Positions 1-9,608 are shown, counted from the first letter of the stretch. The stretch: DNA of 64,000 nt from Labrys monachus (GCF_030814655.1 NZ_JAUSVK010000001.1:6703001-6767000); one strand, 5' to 3'. Notes: generated by a model not told the origin, from the sequence alone. Numbers and translations are program-made.

Positions 1-42
1 AGCGTTTCCGTCCTTGGATGGGAAGTGTTATCCATTTTATTC

Positions 43-1446
43 ATGAAAAGAGATAACAGACTTCCAGCCGTTATTCAATCGCTGCGGGATGCGGTGGCGT
101 CCGCCCGGCCGGGCACCCGCCTTCCATCGGTGCGCACCCTCGTCCAAAACCATCGCGTCAGTCCTGCGACGGTGGAGCGCGCCTTCGCCCGGCTGGTTGG
201 CGAGGGCCTGATCGAGCCCCGCCCCGGTCAGGGCACCTTCGTCCGTCAGCCGCCGGAAAGCGCGACCGAAGGGTGCGATTTCTCCTGGCAGTCGATCGCG
301 CTCGGGGCCGCGCGCGCCGACGGTGGGCCGATGGGCACTCTGTTGACCGTGCCGCCGCCCGAAAGCCTGATCCTGAGCAGGGGTTACCTGCCGCCGGACC
401 TTCAGGCTTCCGGCCTGCTGGCGACGGCGCTGCGCCAGGCCGCCGGGCGGGCCGAACTTTGGGACCGCCTGCCGATCGAGGGCATGGAGCCTTTGCGGGC
501 ATGGTTCGCGCACCAGGTGGGCGACGGCGGCGTGTTCTCGCCCCATGACGTCATCATCTGCAGCGGTGGACAGGCCGCCATCGCCACGACCTTGCGCGCG
601 CTCGTCTCGCCCGGGCGCCCGGTCCTCATGGAGACGCCGACCTATACGGGGGCCATTTCGGCCGCCCGCGCGGCAGGCCTCGAGCTGGTCCCCGTGGCGA
701 TGGACGATCAGGGTGTCCGGCCGGACCTGCTGGCGGATGCCTTCCGGCAGACCGGAGCACGCGTCTTCTATAGTCAGCCGACCTTTTCAAATCCGTCCGG
801 CACCGTCCTGTCGGCAGAGCGGCGCGCCGCCGTTCTAGACATCGCGGCAGAGGCGCGGGCCTTCATCATCGAGGACGACTGGGCGCGCGATCTCGATCTG
901 GCGGGCACGGCTCCCGCGCCGCTCGCCGCTGGCGATCGGCACGGGCACGTCGTCTATATCCGTTCCCTCGCCAAGTCGGCCGCGCCGGGATTGAGGGTCG
1001 CGGCCATCATCGCACGCGGGGCTGCCTGCGCCCGTCTCAAGGCGGCGCGCGGCAGCGACGACTTCTTCGTTTCCGGCCCCTTGCAGGCGGCTGCCCTGGC
1101 GGTTGTCTCCGCACCGGGCTGGAAGCGGCATCTCGGTGCGGCGCGGGCGGCCTTGATGGAGCGCCGGGATGCCCTTGTCGGCGCATTGCGCATCGAGCTG
1201 GGGGATCGCGTCACGTTCCAGGTGCCGGACGGCGGCATGCATCTCTGGCTGCGGCTGCCGGATCACATCTCGGATAGCGCGCTCGCGGCCGACATGGCCC
1301 GGGAGGGCGTCATCGTCAGCGCTGGTCGTGCATGGTTCCCGGCTGACCCCGAAGGCTCGTTCCTGCGGCTGACATTCGCAGCCGCGCCCGCCTGTCTTCG
1401 CGAAGGGGCGAGGCGGCTCGGGCCGGTTATCCGGCAAGGAATGTAG
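43..1446 (+). CDS. MocR/PdxR-type GntR regulator with aminotransferase-like domain
   Basis: A 467-residue protein with an N-terminal GntR winged helix (about residues 8-70; 'LPSVRTLVQ' and 'GEGLIEPRPGQGTFV' are typical). It is fused to a fold-type I aminotransferase-like domain (about 105-460). The lysine in 'SLAKSAAPGLR' (about residue 311) is in the place of the PLP-binding lysine. Such proteins usually use PLP as an effector and control amine, amino-acid or PLP genes. A GTG at 25 is an alternative start with a purine-rich stretch upstream; the ATG at 43 fits the family N-terminus. The next gene is convergent, so its target is not evident here. The family call is firm; the regulon is unknown. 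Confidence 0.9.
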   Translation: MKRDNRLPAVIQSLRDAVASARPGTRLPSVRTLVQNHRVSPATVERAFARLVGEGLIEPRPGQGTFVRQPPESATEGCDFSWQSIALGAARADGGPMGTLLTVPPPESLILSRGYLPPDLQASGLLATALRQAAGRAELWDRLPIEGMEPLRAWFAHQVGDGGVFSPHDVIICSGGQAAIATTLRALVSPGRPVLMETPTYTGAISAARAAGLELVPVAMDDQGVRPDLLADAFRQTGARVFYSQPTFSNPSGTVLSAERRAAVLDIAAEARAFIIEDDWARDLDLAGTAPAPLAAGDRHGHVVYIRSLAKSAAPGLRVAAIIARGAACARLKAARGSDDFFVSGPLQAAALAVVSAPGWKRHLGAARAALMERRDALVGALRIELGDRVTFQVPDGGMHLWLRLPDHISDSALAADMAREGVIVSAGRAWFPADPEGSFLRLTFAAAPACLREGARRLGPVIRQGM

Positions 1447-1492
1447 CTGCCGCAGATATCCGGAGTTTTGTCTGGGCTTGCCCGCCGCTGCC

Positions 1493-1930
1493 TCAGTTCA
1501 GGTCGTCGGGAAGGTTGGGCAGCGGATAGACCTCGATGCCGTCGTCGATCAGGCCGCGCACGTCGTCCGACTTGGCCTCGCCATAGATCGAGCGGTGCTT
1601 GATCTCGCCCTCGTGCATCCTGCGCGCCTGCTCGGCGAAGTCCTCGCCGACATAGTCCGAATGTTCCGTCAGCATGGCGCGCAGCTCGCGGATCTTCAGG
1701 CGAACCGTCGCCTCCTCCGGCGAAACCAGGGCGACCGGCTTCTGCGGCTCGGGAACCTCGCGGTCCTTGCGCGCCACCTGCGGCGCCATGATCGCCTTGG
1801 CGATCTTGGACGAGGAACAGGTGGGGCAGCTCAGCAGGCCGCGCTCGGCCTGCTCGTCGAAGGATGCCCCGTCCCGGAACCAGCTTTCGAACGCGTGACC
1901 CTGATCGCAGACCAACGAAAAACGGATCAC
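1493..1930 (-). CDS. DUF1178 family protein
   Basis: A 145-residue cytoplasmic protein that matches DUF1178 along its length. It begins 'VIRFSLVCDQGH' and carries a zinc-ribbon-like CPTC motif near residue 35. The GTG start at 1930 overlaps the stop of the upstream nitrilase gene by 4 bp (GTGA), which indicates translational coupling and decides the start. It is the last gene of the comF-grxC-nitrilase-DUF1178 run on the minus strand, an order often seen in alphaproteobacteria. The molecular function is not known. Confidence 0.88.
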   Translation of the reverse strand: MIRFSLVCDQGHAFESWFRDGASFDEQAERGLLSCPTCSSSKIAKAIMAPQVARKDREVPEPQKPVALVSPEEATVRLKIRELRAMLTEHSDYVGEDFAEQARRMHEGEIKHRSIYGEAKSDDVRGLIDDGIEVYPLPNLPDDLN

Positions 1931-2769
1931 TCGGCAGCCCTCAGCGCCGGTTGCGTCGTCACCGTGAAAGGCCGGGCATTGCGGAGATTGGGAATCTTGC
2001 CGCGGGTGGCGGCGACGGCGTGGACGTCGACCTCGGCGTAGATGAGGCCCAGCGCCTCGCCGGCATCGGCGACGACGCGGCCCCAGGGATCGACGATGAC
2101 GGAGTGGCCATAGGTGTCGCGGCCGTCGTCGTGATGGCCGACCTGCGCGGCGGAAATCATCCAGGCGCCGTTCTCGATGGCGCGGGCGCGCTGCAGCACA
2201 TGCCAATGCGCCTCGCCGGTCTGCCGCGTGAAGCAGGCGGGCGCGGTGATCACGTCGGCGCCGGCATCGCCATAGGCGCGGAACAATTGCGGAAAGCGGA
2301 CATCGTAGCAGATGGCGATGCCGAGCCGGGCGAAGGGCAGGTCGACCGCGACCGCGTTGGAACCGCCGACATAGGCATTGGATTCGCGCCAGCTCTCGCC
2401 GCCCGCCAGGTCGACGTCGAACAAATGGATCTTGTCGTAGACGGCGACGACCTCGCCCGCGGGATCGATGACGAAGGCGCGGTTGGCGGCCTTGTCGCCG
2501 ACCCGCACCGCCATCGAGCCGATATGGAGGTGAATGGCGTTGTCGCGGGCGATGGCGCGGAAGGCGTCGAGCTCGGGATTGGAGGCGTCATCGCCGATCA
2601 CCGCCATCATCGCCGCCCGGTCGCGGTTGACGACGGTGGTCATCTCCGGCGTCTGCAGATAGTCGGCCCCGGCCGCCTTCGCCTCGCGGGCGGCGGCGGC
2701 GACGGTCGCGACATTCTCGGACGGCACGAGGCCGGAGCGCATCTGGAGGACGGCAGCTTTGAAGCGCAT
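1927..2769 (-). CDS. Carbon-nitrogen hydrolase (nitrilase superfamily, Nit-like amidase)
   Basis: 280 residues. The Glu-Lys-Cys triad is readable: Glu in 'QTPEM', Lys in 'YDKIHLFDVD' and Cys in 'AICYDVRFPQLFR'. The CYDVRFP context is typical of Nit1/Nit2-like enzymes, which hydrolyse deaminated glutathione or omega-amides. The position beside glutaredoxin fits a thiol-metabolite repair role, but the substrate is inferred. It overlaps the downstream DUF1178 gene by 4 bp and starts 15 bp after the grxC stop. Confidence 0.9.
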   Translation of the reverse strand: MRFKAAVLQMRSGLVPSENVATVAAAAREAKAAGADYLQTPEMTTVVNRDRAAMMAVIGDDASNPELDAFRAIARDNAIHLHIGSMAVRVGDKAANRAFVIDPAGEVVAVYDKIHLFDVDLAGGESWRESNAYVGGSNAVAVDLPFARLGIAICYDVRFPQLFRAYGDAGADVITAPACFTRQTGEAHWHVLQRARAIENGAWMISAAQVGHHDDGRDTYGHSVIVDPWGRVVADAGEALGLIYAEVDVHAVAATRGKIPNLRNARPFTVTTQPALRAAE

Positions 2770-2784
2770 GGCATCAATCCTGGT

Positions 2785-3042
2785 TCAGGCCGCGAGGAGA
2801 TCGTCGAGCTTGCCTGCCGCGTCGAGATCATACAGGTCGTCGCAGCCGCCGACATGGGTTTCGCCGATGAAGATCTGCGGCACGCTGCGGCGGCCATGCG
2901 CCTTGACGCTCATCGCCGCCTGCAGATCCGGCTTGCCGTCGACGTCGATTTCCTGGAACGGGACGCCCTTTTTGTCGAGGAGCGACTTGGCGTCCCTGCA
3001 ATAGGGGCACCAGGATTTGGTGTAGATCACAACGGGCGGCAT
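2785..3042 (-). CDS. grxC: Glutaredoxin 3
   Basis: An 85-residue dithiol glutaredoxin. The redox motif is CPYC in 'YTKSWCPYCRDAK', and 'SVPQIFIGETHVGGCDDL' holds the cis-Pro and glutathione-binding region. It reduces protein and glutathione disulfides in the cytoplasm. A longer reading begins at 3096, but the start at 3042 (MPPVVIYTK) gives the normal family length. It lies between comF and the nitrilase gene on the same strand. Confidence 0.95.
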   Translation of the reverse strand: MPPVVIYTKSWCPYCRDAKSLLDKKGVPFQEIDVDGKPDLQAAMSVKAHGRRSVPQIFIGETHVGGCDDLYDLDAAGKLDDLLAA

Positions 3043-3206
3043 GCCATCATTCCAAAATCGAAGAACCTGCCCGAAACATGGGAAGGCGACCGGCAAGATT
3101 CAATCATTATAGGCGGATATGGCGGCGCCACAAGGATCGAGGCGGCGGCAGAGCGCGGATCAGATCGTCGCAACCGATCCGCCGAGGCGTGGCAGGCCGG
3201 CGTTCC

Positions 3207-3992
3207 CTACTCGATCGGCGTGGCCACGCGGGCAAAGACGAGGATGTCGACCTGGGCGGCGCCGGCGCGCAGCAGGGCCCGCGCGGCGGCCTCGCTCGTC
3301 GCGCCGGAGGTGAGCACGTCGTCGACGAGCACGATATGCCTGCCGGCGATGGCGGGCCGGTTCGCCTGCGGCACGGCGAAGGCGCCCTGCACGTTGCGGG
3401 CGCGCTCGTTGCGGCTGAGGCCGACCTGGTGCGCGGTCCGCCGCGGGCGGGTGAGGAGCAGGGGCTCATAGGCGACGCCCGAGCGGCGCGAGACCTCGCG
3501 GGCGAGCAGCGCCGCCTGGTTGAAGCGCCGGCGCCACAGCCTCAGGCGGTGCAGCGGTACGGGAATCAGCATGTCGGCCCCGGCGAGGATGTCGCGGCCG
3601 GCCTGCGCCATCAGCCGGCCCATGAACGGCGCAATGTCGACGCGGTCGCCATATTTGAGACGATGGACGAGGTCGATCGCCACGCCCTCGTAGCGCGCCG
3701 CGGCGCGGGCCTTGCCATAGGCGGGCGGATTGGCGATCGCCTGCGCGCAGACCATGCCGTCGCCGTGGTCGTACACGAAGGGGATGCCGAGCCTTTCGCA
3801 GAAGGGGCGCTCGATCAGCGAAAGCTTCTGCCAGCAGGCGACGCAGAGGCCGGCATGCGAGGCGGTCGAGGCCTGGCAGGCGAGACAGCGCGGCGGCAGC
3901 ACGACGTCGATGAGCCGGCTGCCGGCCCGGGCCAGCAGCGACAAGGCGGAAGGAGGGAGGCGGGCCGCACCGGACATGGCCCAGACTGGCAA
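3207..3992 (-). CDS. ComF family phosphoribosyltransferase-like protein
   Basis: 261 residues. An N-terminal cysteine cluster (CLAC and CVAC, about residues 36-54) is followed by a type I phosphoribosyltransferase domain with the PRPP loop in 'IVLVDDVLTSGATSEAA' near the C-terminus. ComF proteins are linked to DNA uptake in naturally competent bacteria; the alphaproteobacterial role is uncertain. The TTG at 3992 is preceded by AGGAG at 9 nt, while the alternative ATG at 3977 lacks a clear ribosome-binding site. First gene of the comF-grxC-nitrilase-DUF1178 run. Confidence 0.9.
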   Translation of the reverse strand: MPVWAMSGAARLPPSALSLLARAGSRLIDVVLPPRCLACQASTASHAGLCVACWQKLSLIERPFCERLGIPFVYDHGDGMVCAQAIANPPAYGKARAAARYEGVAIDLVHRLKYGDRVDIAPFMGRLMAQAGRDILAGADMLIPVPLHRLRLWRRRFNQAALLAREVSRRSGVAYEPLLLTRPRRTAHQVGLSRNERARNVQGAFAVPQANRPAIAGRHIVLVDDVLTSGATSEAAARALLRAGAAQVDILVFARVATPIE

Positions 3993-4184
3993 GATTCCGC
4001 GCTCCTGTCACGCTGGAGAAACGCTGTCCGTCCTATGGACCGACGCAAGGCACCCGCTCGCGCCGACGCCGCGCGGCGGCGGCTTCGGACCTGTGTCCCA
4101 AGCGTGTCCGATTTGCCGCCGCCGCCCGACGACGCCATAGTGCCGCCTGCATCCTGGCATCCACCAGACCGGAACTTTCCCTCG

Positions 4185-4937
4185 ATGTCCGTCCCCCTCC
4201 GTACCGCCATCGCCCGCCTTGACCTCTTCGCCGGGGCGAGCCCCGAGGACATCGACGCCGTGGCCGGGCTCGCCGTCGAGCAGCGCTTCCGCGACGGCGA
4301 AACGATCTTTTCGCGCGGGGCGCCCGGCGAAGGCATGCTGATCCTGATGCAGGGATGCATCCGCCTGTCGATCGTGTCGGCGGAAGGGCGCGAACTCATC
4401 CTGCGCGAGGCCGAGGCCGGCGACGTCATCGGCGAGATCGCGGTGCTCGACGGCGGGCGGCGAACCGCCGACGCCATGGCGATCGGCCCGGTGACCGCCG
4501 GCTTCGTCGGCCGGACGCCGTTCGCCCGCCTGCTCGCCGCAAGGCCGGCGCTGCAGATGCCGATCCTGCAGGTCTTGTGCTCCCGGCTGCGCGACACCAC
4601 CGACCAGCTCGAATCGATCGCGCTCTATCCGCTGGAGGCCCGGCTGGCCCGGTTCCTGCTTTGGCATGTGAGGCGCCATGGCCGCACCCGCGCCGACGGG
4701 GCCCGCAGCGCGCCCCTCACCATCTCCCAGAGCGCCATCGCCAGCTTCGTCGGGGCCAGCCGGCCCAAGATCAACCGCCTGCTGGCCGCCTTCGAGGAGA
4801 GCCGTGCGATCGAGCGGCGCGGCGCCATCATCCATTGCGACATCGCCGCCCTTCGGCGGCTCGCGCAGATGGACGGCGAGGCCGACACGCCGGAGGAACG
4901 GGCGCCGCCGGACGGGCGGGACGCCGCGCGTGGCTGA
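4185..4937 (+). CDS. Crp/Fnr family transcriptional regulator
   Basis: 250 residues. An N-terminal cyclic-nucleotide-binding fold (about 5-125; 'GAPGEGMLILMQGCIRLS' and 'GDVIGEIAVLDGGRRTADA') precedes a helix-turn-helix of Crp type (about 165-225; 'LTISQSAIASFVGASRPKINRLL'). No FNR-type N-terminal cysteine cluster is present. The gene overlaps the downstream adenylate cyclase by 8 bp, so receptor and synthase are translationally linked. This strongly suggests cAMP as ligand, an inference from context. The ATG at 4185 gives the family length. It is divergent from comF. Confidence 0.92.
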   Translation: MSVPLRTAIARLDLFAGASPEDIDAVAGLAVEQRFRDGETIFSRGAPGEGMLILMQGCIRLSIVSAEGRELILREAEAGDVIGEIAVLDGGRRTADAMAIGPVTAGFVGRTPFARLLAARPALQMPILQVLCSRLRDTTDQLESIALYPLEARLARFLLWHVRRHGRTRADGARSAPLTISQSAIASFVGASRPKINRLLAAFEESRAIERRGAIIHCDIAALRRLAQMDGEADTPEERAPPDGRDAARG

Positions 4938-7041
4938 TCCCGCCTTCAGGCCGGCGATCGCCACGGGGCTCGCCGCCTTCTCGCTCGGCATCGGCTTCCT
5001 CGTGTTCGATCCCGGCGGACTGGCGCGCGCGCTGCGGGAAGCGGCGTTCGATCTCGTCGAGGCGCATGTCCCCGCACGGCGGCAGCCCGGCGGCGTGGTG
5101 GTGGTCGACATCGACCGGGCGAGCCTGGCGGCCAAGGGGGCGTGGCCCTGGCGGCGCGCGGCTCTCGCCGATCTCCTTGCCAAGCTTCAGCAGGCGCATC
5201 CCTCGGTGATCGGCATCGACATCCTGCTCGACGGCCCGGACCGACGCGCGCCGGCGCCGCTGCTGAGGATGCTCGCGCGCACCACGGGCCGCAGCGATCT
5301 AGACGCCGTCGCCGACAGCCTGCCGGACGACGACAAATATCTCGGCGAGGTGATCGCCCGGTCGGACGTCGTGCTCGGCCTGCTGCTCGACCAGGACGGC
5401 AAGGACGCCGCTCCCTTTGCCGCGCCGATCCTGTCGATGGGCGGCGTGCCGGCGCAGCGGCCTCTGTCGCAGGAGGCCGACGGCATCGACGCGCCGCTGC
5501 CCGGCCTCGTCGACGGCGCCGTGGCCGTCGGCGCGCTGTCCCTTTCCGCCGGCCCGGGCGGCGCCCGGGTGCGCAGCGTCCCGGTCTTCGTGCGCGGCGG
5601 CAGGGAGATCTATGCCGGTTTCGCCATGGAGGTCTTCCGCGATGCCGAGCAGGCCTCGGCCTTCGTGCTGGAGCGCGGCGGGGAGACCGTCTCGGTCGGC
5701 GACCGTGCCGTGCCGCTGCGGGAGGGCGCCTCCATGCGCCTGCATTTCACCCCGCCGGCGAGCTGGGCGGCGCGCACGCTCCCGGCGAGCGACGTGCTGG
5801 ACGGCAAGGTGGCGCCGGATCGCCTGCGCGGCCGCATCGTGCTGGTCGGCACCAGCGCGCCGGAGGCCGGCGCCCTGCTCGCCACCGCCGCCGATCCGCT
5901 CACCCCGACGGTGCAGGTCCATGCCGAGGCGATCGAGGGGCTGCGGTCGGGCGACCTGCCGCAACGCATCCCCCATCCCGCCATCGCCGAGCCGCTCGCG
6001 GCGGCGGCGCTCGGCCTCGCCGCCCTCGGCGCCGCCCTATGGCTCGGCCCGCTCCTCGCCATCGCGGCGCTGCTCGGCCTCGTCCTCGCCTGGGCGGGCC
6101 TGTCCGTCGGCCTGTTCGCCGGGGCGGGCCTGCTGGCCGATCCGGTCGGGCCGCTCATCCCCGCCGTCGCCGCCGCGAACGCGGCGCTTGTGGTGATGTT
6201 CGCCCGCACTCGCAAGCTGCGCCACGCGATCGAGCGCAAATTCGGGCGCTATTTGTCGCCGGAGATCGTCAGGCGGCTGGCCGCCGCGCCGGAGGAACTC
6301 AAGATCGAGGGAGAATTGCGGGAGGTCACGGCGCTGTTCTCCGATATCGAGGGCTTCACCACCATGTCGGAAAGCGCCGAGCCCCGCACGCTGGTGGGGG
6401 CGCTCGACGCCTATTTCGAGGGCGTCTGCGCCATCGTCATCCGCCATGGCGGCATGGTCGACAAGATCGTCGGCGATGCGGTGCACGGGCTCTTCAACGC
6501 GCCGCTCGACCTCGCCGGCCATGCGCGCGCCGCCCTCGACTGCGCCGTGGAGATCGGCCGCTTCACCGCCGAATTCCGCCTGCGGGAGGACGCCAGGGCG
6601 CTCGGCTTCGGGCGCACCCGCATCGGCTTCGAGACCGGGCCGGTGATCGTCGGCGATGTCGGCGGCCTCGGCCATCTCGACTACACCGCCCATGGCGACG
6701 CGGTGAACTCGGCGGCGCGGCTGGAGGCGATCAACAAGCAGTTCGGCACGACGATCTGCCTCGGGGCGCGCGCCGCCGCCGCCATCGGCGATCAGGAGCG
6801 CCTGCGCCCGCTCGGCACCGTCACGCTGCGCGGTCGCGCCGCGGGCACCGCCGTCTTCAGTCCGTGGCCGGACGATGCGACCGCTGAACGGCGCAGCCTC
6901 TACCATGCCGCCTATGCGGCGATGGCAGAGGACCGGACGAGGGCGCTCTGCCTCTTCCGCGACCTCGCCTGCCGATGGCCGGAGGATCCGGCCACCGCCT
7001 ATTGGGTGAGGACGCTCGGGACGGCGGAGCCGCCGCGCTGA
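4930..7041 (+). CDS. CHASE2-domain class III adenylate cyclase
   Basis: 703 residues. One N-terminal membrane helix (about 5-25) is followed by an extracytoplasmic CHASE2 sensor ('VVVVDIDRASLAAKGAWPW' onward), a cluster of membrane helices (about 355-425) and a cytoplasmic class III cyclase domain (about 460-640). The metal-binding aspartates are D472 ('FSDIEGFT') and D516 ('KIVGDAV'). K512 and the Asp in 'LDYTAHGDAVNSAARL' fit ATP rather than GTP as substrate. The Asn and Arg for transition-state binding are in 'VNSAARLE'. The GTG start at 4930 lies inside the end of the Crp-family gene. Confidence 0.93.
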   Translation: MADPAFRPAIATGLAAFSLGIGFLVFDPGGLARALREAAFDLVEAHVPARRQPGGVVVVDIDRASLAAKGAWPWRRAALADLLAKLQQAHPSVIGIDILLDGPDRRAPAPLLRMLARTTGRSDLDAVADSLPDDDKYLGEVIARSDVVLGLLLDQDGKDAAPFAAPILSMGGVPAQRPLSQEADGIDAPLPGLVDGAVAVGALSLSAGPGGARVRSVPVFVRGGREIYAGFAMEVFRDAEQASAFVLERGGETVSVGDRAVPLREGASMRLHFTPPASWAARTLPASDVLDGKVAPDRLRGRIVLVGTSAPEAGALLATAADPLTPTVQVHAEAIEGLRSGDLPQRIPHPAIAEPLAAAALGLAALGAALWLGPLLAIAALLGLVLAWAGLSVGLFAGAGLLADPVGPLIPAVAAANAALVVMFARTRKLRHAIERKFGRYLSPEIVRRLAAAPEELKIEGELREVTALFSDIEGFTTMSESAEPRTLVGALDAYFEGVCAIVIRHGGMVDKIVGDAVHGLFNAPLDLAGHARAALDCAVEIGRFTAEFRLREDARALGFGRTRIGFETGPVIVGDVGGLGHLDYTAHGDAVNSAARLEAINKQFGTTICLGARAAAAIGDQERLRPLGTVTLRGRAAGTAVFSPWPDDATAERRSLYHAAYAAMAEDRTRALCLFRDLACRWPEDPATAYWVRTLGTAEPPR

Positions 7042-7042
7042 T

Positions 7043-7660
7043 CTATCGGCCGGCCAGCGCCAGCCGTGCGCCGAGCGCGACGAAGGCGCCCGCGAAGGTC
7101 AGCCGCAGCCATCGCAGCACGCCCGGGCGCGAGACGACATGCCGGCGGATCGAGGCGGCGAACAGGCCGTAGCCGACGAAGACGACGAGGGTCATCGCCA
7201 TGAAGATGCCGCCGAGGAGAAGCGCCCGGCCGAGGGGATGAGGATCGTCGGCCTGGATGAATTGCGGCAGGAAGGCCAGGAAGAAGATCGACAGCTTGGG
7301 ATTGAGGAGATTGACCAGCACGGCGCCCGCCATCACCTGCGACGCGGTGCGCTCGCCGGCACCGGCCTCGACGTCGAGCGGGCCTCTTTCGCCGAGGGTG
7401 CGCCAGGCCATGTAGAGAAGGTAGGCGACCCCGGCGAACTTGAAGGCCTGGAAGGCGAGGGCGCTGGCGTGGAGGATCGCCGCCAGGCCGAGGATCGCCG
7501 CCGCCATGTGCGGGATGATGCCGAGCGTGCAGCCGAGGGCCGCCACGATGCTGGCGCGGGCGCCGCGCGACAGCCCGGCTGCCAGCGTATAGACGACGCC
7601 GGTTCCCGGCGAGACGACGACGATGAGGCAGGTGAGGAGGAATTCGGGGGTCAAGGCCAT
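7043..7660 (-). CDS. LysE/RhtB family exporter
   Basis: 205 residues with about six hydrophobic segments and the family N-terminus 'FLLTCLIVVVSPGTGVVYTLAAGLSRG'. Members export amino acids or related metabolites across the inner membrane; the substrate cannot be read from sequence. It follows the AraC-family gene on the same strand by 84 bp and is probably its target or co-transcribed. It converges on the adenylate cyclase gene, with the two stops almost touching. Confidence 0.9.
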   Translation of the reverse strand: MALTPEFLLTCLIVVVSPGTGVVYTLAAGLSRGARASIVAALGCTLGIIPHMAAAILGLAAILHASALAFQAFKFAGVAYLLYMAWRTLGERGPLDVEAGAGERTASQVMAGAVLVNLLNPKLSIFFLAFLPQFIQADDPHPLGRALLLGGIFMAMTLVVFVGYGLFAASIRRHVVSRPGVLRWLRLTFAGAFVALGARLALAGR

Positions 7661-7744
7661 GCTCTCCGGGATCGCGGGGCATGAGCCAAGCAGGTCGATG
7701 GCCTCCCGTCTTGAACGCGATTGCAGGCGGGGCGGAAATCCGGG

Positions 7745-8560
7745 TCAGGCCAGGGCGCCGGCATAGCGGCCGGGAGACAGGCCGTATCGGCGCACGAAGG
7801 TCCGCGTCATGTGGCTCTGGTCGGCGAAACCGCTGGCCGCGGCCGCTTCGGCGAGGCCCTCGCCGGCAGCGATCAGCCGGCGGGCGAGATCGATCCGCCG
7901 CTGCACCAGATAGGCGTGGGGCGTCAGCCCGGTCGCCCTGGCGAAGCCGCGCAGGAGCTGGAACCGGCTGAGCCCGCAGTCCCGCGCCAGCTCCGCCAGC
8001 GTGACCGCGGCCAGCGGCTCGTCGTCGATGCGCTGCCTTGCCCGGCGAATGGCCGATTCCGGCGCCCTCGCGCCGTCGAAGCCGCTGTGCTCGTGGGGGA
8101 CGGCGCCGAGCAGGGCCAGCAGCAGCTCCTCGCCGTGGCTCGCCGGACTTTCGCCGTCGCCTCCGGTCAGGCCTGCGAAGGCCCTGCGGAAGCGCAGCGC
8201 CGCCGCGCCGTCGCTGATCACCGGCGAGGACCATTCGTAGAAGGCGGTCCGCCCCTCGCTGAGATCGGCGGCGAGCGCCCCGATCAGCGCCGGATCGACA
8301 TAGAGCATGGTCCAGGCCCTGGCGCCGTCGCCGACCGGCATGCCGTCATGCACCTCGCCTGGATTGACCGTGATCACGTCGCCGGCGCCCGCCTCGACCA
8401 TGCCCCGGCCGCTCCAGGATCTCTGCGCCCCGCGATGGATGACGCCGATGCCGTATTGCTCGTGCCAGTGCCGGGGAAAGACGTGGCGTGTCTCGGCCTC
8501 GACGGCACCGACGCCGGCAAGGCCGCATCGCAGCATGCTGAATTCAGCCGACGCCACCAT
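7745..8560 (-). CDS. AraC family transcriptional regulator
   Basis: 271 residues. An N-terminal cupin-like effector domain ('RHVFPRHWHEQYGIGVIHRG', about 25-100) is followed by two C-terminal helix-turn-helix motifs (about 165-268; 'LAELARDCGLSRFQLLRGF' and 'AAAASGFADQSHMTRTFVRRYGLSP'). The ATG at 8560 was chosen because the longer reading to 8932 runs into htpX and is compositionally unlike the family. It is immediately upstream of a LysE-type exporter on the same strand, a common regulator-exporter pairing. Confidence 0.9.
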   Translation of the reverse strand: MVASAEFSMLRCGLAGVGAVEAETRHVFPRHWHEQYGIGVIHRGAQRSWSGRGMVEAGAGDVITVNPGEVHDGMPVGDGARAWTMLYVDPALIGALAADLSEGRTAFYEWSSPVISDGAAALRFRRAFAGLTGGDGESPASHGEELLLALLGAVPHEHSGFDGARAPESAIRRARQRIDDEPLAAVTLAELARDCGLSRFQLLRGFARATGLTPHAYLVQRRIDLARRLIAAGEGLAEAAAASGFADQSHMTRTFVRRYGLSPGRYAGALA

Positions 8561-8663
8561 CCACTCTCCCGGATTGCGCGGCCCGGACGCCGCCTCCCGT
8601 CCGGCAGGAAAGCCCGCGGGGGAAGCCGGCGTCAAGGGCCTCTGCCGTCCGCCGCCTCGCCAC

Positions 8664-9608
8664 TCAGCCCCAGGGGCCGCCGAAGGGCCCGCCCGGCGGC
8701 CGGCGATGGCCGAGGTCGTCGAGATTGACGCCTTCGACGAAGCCGCCGCGCCGGCGCGGGGGAACACCCATGCGCTGCGCGATCGCCTGAAGGGCCGCGA
8801 TGCGGTTGGCCGTGTCGGGATGGGTCGAGAACAGATTGTCCATGCGCAGGCCGGACAGCGGGTTGATGATGAACATGTGCGCCGTGGCCGGATTGGCCTC
8901 GGCCTCCTCGTTCGGCACGCTGTGCGCGGCATTCTGGATCTTGGCGAGCGCCGAGGCGAGCGCGAGCGGGTTGCCGCTGATCTCGGCGCCGAGCCGGTCG
9001 GCCTCGTATTCGCGCGACCGGGAGATCGCCATCTGCACGACCATCGCGGCGATCGGGGCGAGGACGGCGAGGAGGATGCTGCCGATCGGGCCGAGCGAGT
9101 TGCTGTTGCGGTTGCCGGAGAAGAACAGGCCGAAATTGGCGAGCATGGCGATGGCGCCGGCGAGCGTCGCCGTCACCGTCATCAGCAGCGTGTCGCGGTG
9201 CTTGATATGGGAAAGCTCGTGGGCGATGACGCCGGCGATCTCCTCGCGCGACAGCGCCTGGACGAGGCCGGTGTTGACGGCGACGGCGGCATGGGCCGGG
9301 TCGCGGCCGGTGGCGAAGGCGTTGGGCTGGGGGCTGTCGATGACGTAGAGCCGCGGCATGGGCAGCCCGGCCTTGCGGGCGAGGTCCGCGGTCAATTGAT
9401 AGAGGCCGGGCTCACTGCGGGCATCGACCTCGCGTGCGCCATACAGCGAGAGCACCATGTCGCCGGAGCGCCAATAGGCGAAGAGGTTGGTGGCGATGGC
9501 GACGAGGAGCGCGATCATCATGCCGCCCCTGCCGCCGATGAGCAGGCCGACCACCATGAACAAGGCCGTCATGCCGGCAAGCAGGATGGCCGTGCGGATA
9601 TAAGACAT
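8664..9608 (-). CDS. htpX: Protease HtpX homologue (M48 membrane zinc metalloprotease)
   Basis: 314 residues. Two N-terminal membrane helices (about 5-48) precede the zinc site '[10 protein letters not shown]' (H130, E131, H134). Two more helices (about 140-190) and the third-ligand segment '[13 protein letters not shown]' follow. HtpX degrades misfolded membrane proteins together with FtsH. The glycine/proline-rich C-terminal tail is usual in alphaproteobacteria. A G-rich Shine-Dalgarno stretch precedes the ATG at 9608. It is a single-gene unit. Confidence 0.95.
   Translation of the reverse strand: MSYIRTAILLAGMTALFMVVGLLIGGRGGMMIALLVAIATNLFAYWRSGDMVLSLYGAREVDARSEPGLYQLTADLARKAGLPMPRLYVIDSPQPNAFATGRDPAHAAVAVNTGLVQALSREEIAGVIAHELSHIKHRDTLLMTVTATLAGAIAMLANFGLFFSGNRNSNSLGPIGSILLAVLAPIAAMVVQMAISRSREYEADRLGAEISGNPLALASALAKIQNAAHSVPNEEAEANPATAHMFIINPLSGLRMDNLFSTHPDTANRIAALQAIAQRMGVPPRRRGGFVEGVNLDDLGHRRPPGGPFGGPWG

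Noticed and set aside
1864-3471. A 535-codon open frame on the plus strand
   Set aside because: It lies antisense to DUF1178, nitrilase, grxC and comF, which all have clear motifs. Its composition is that of a GC-rich shadow frame.
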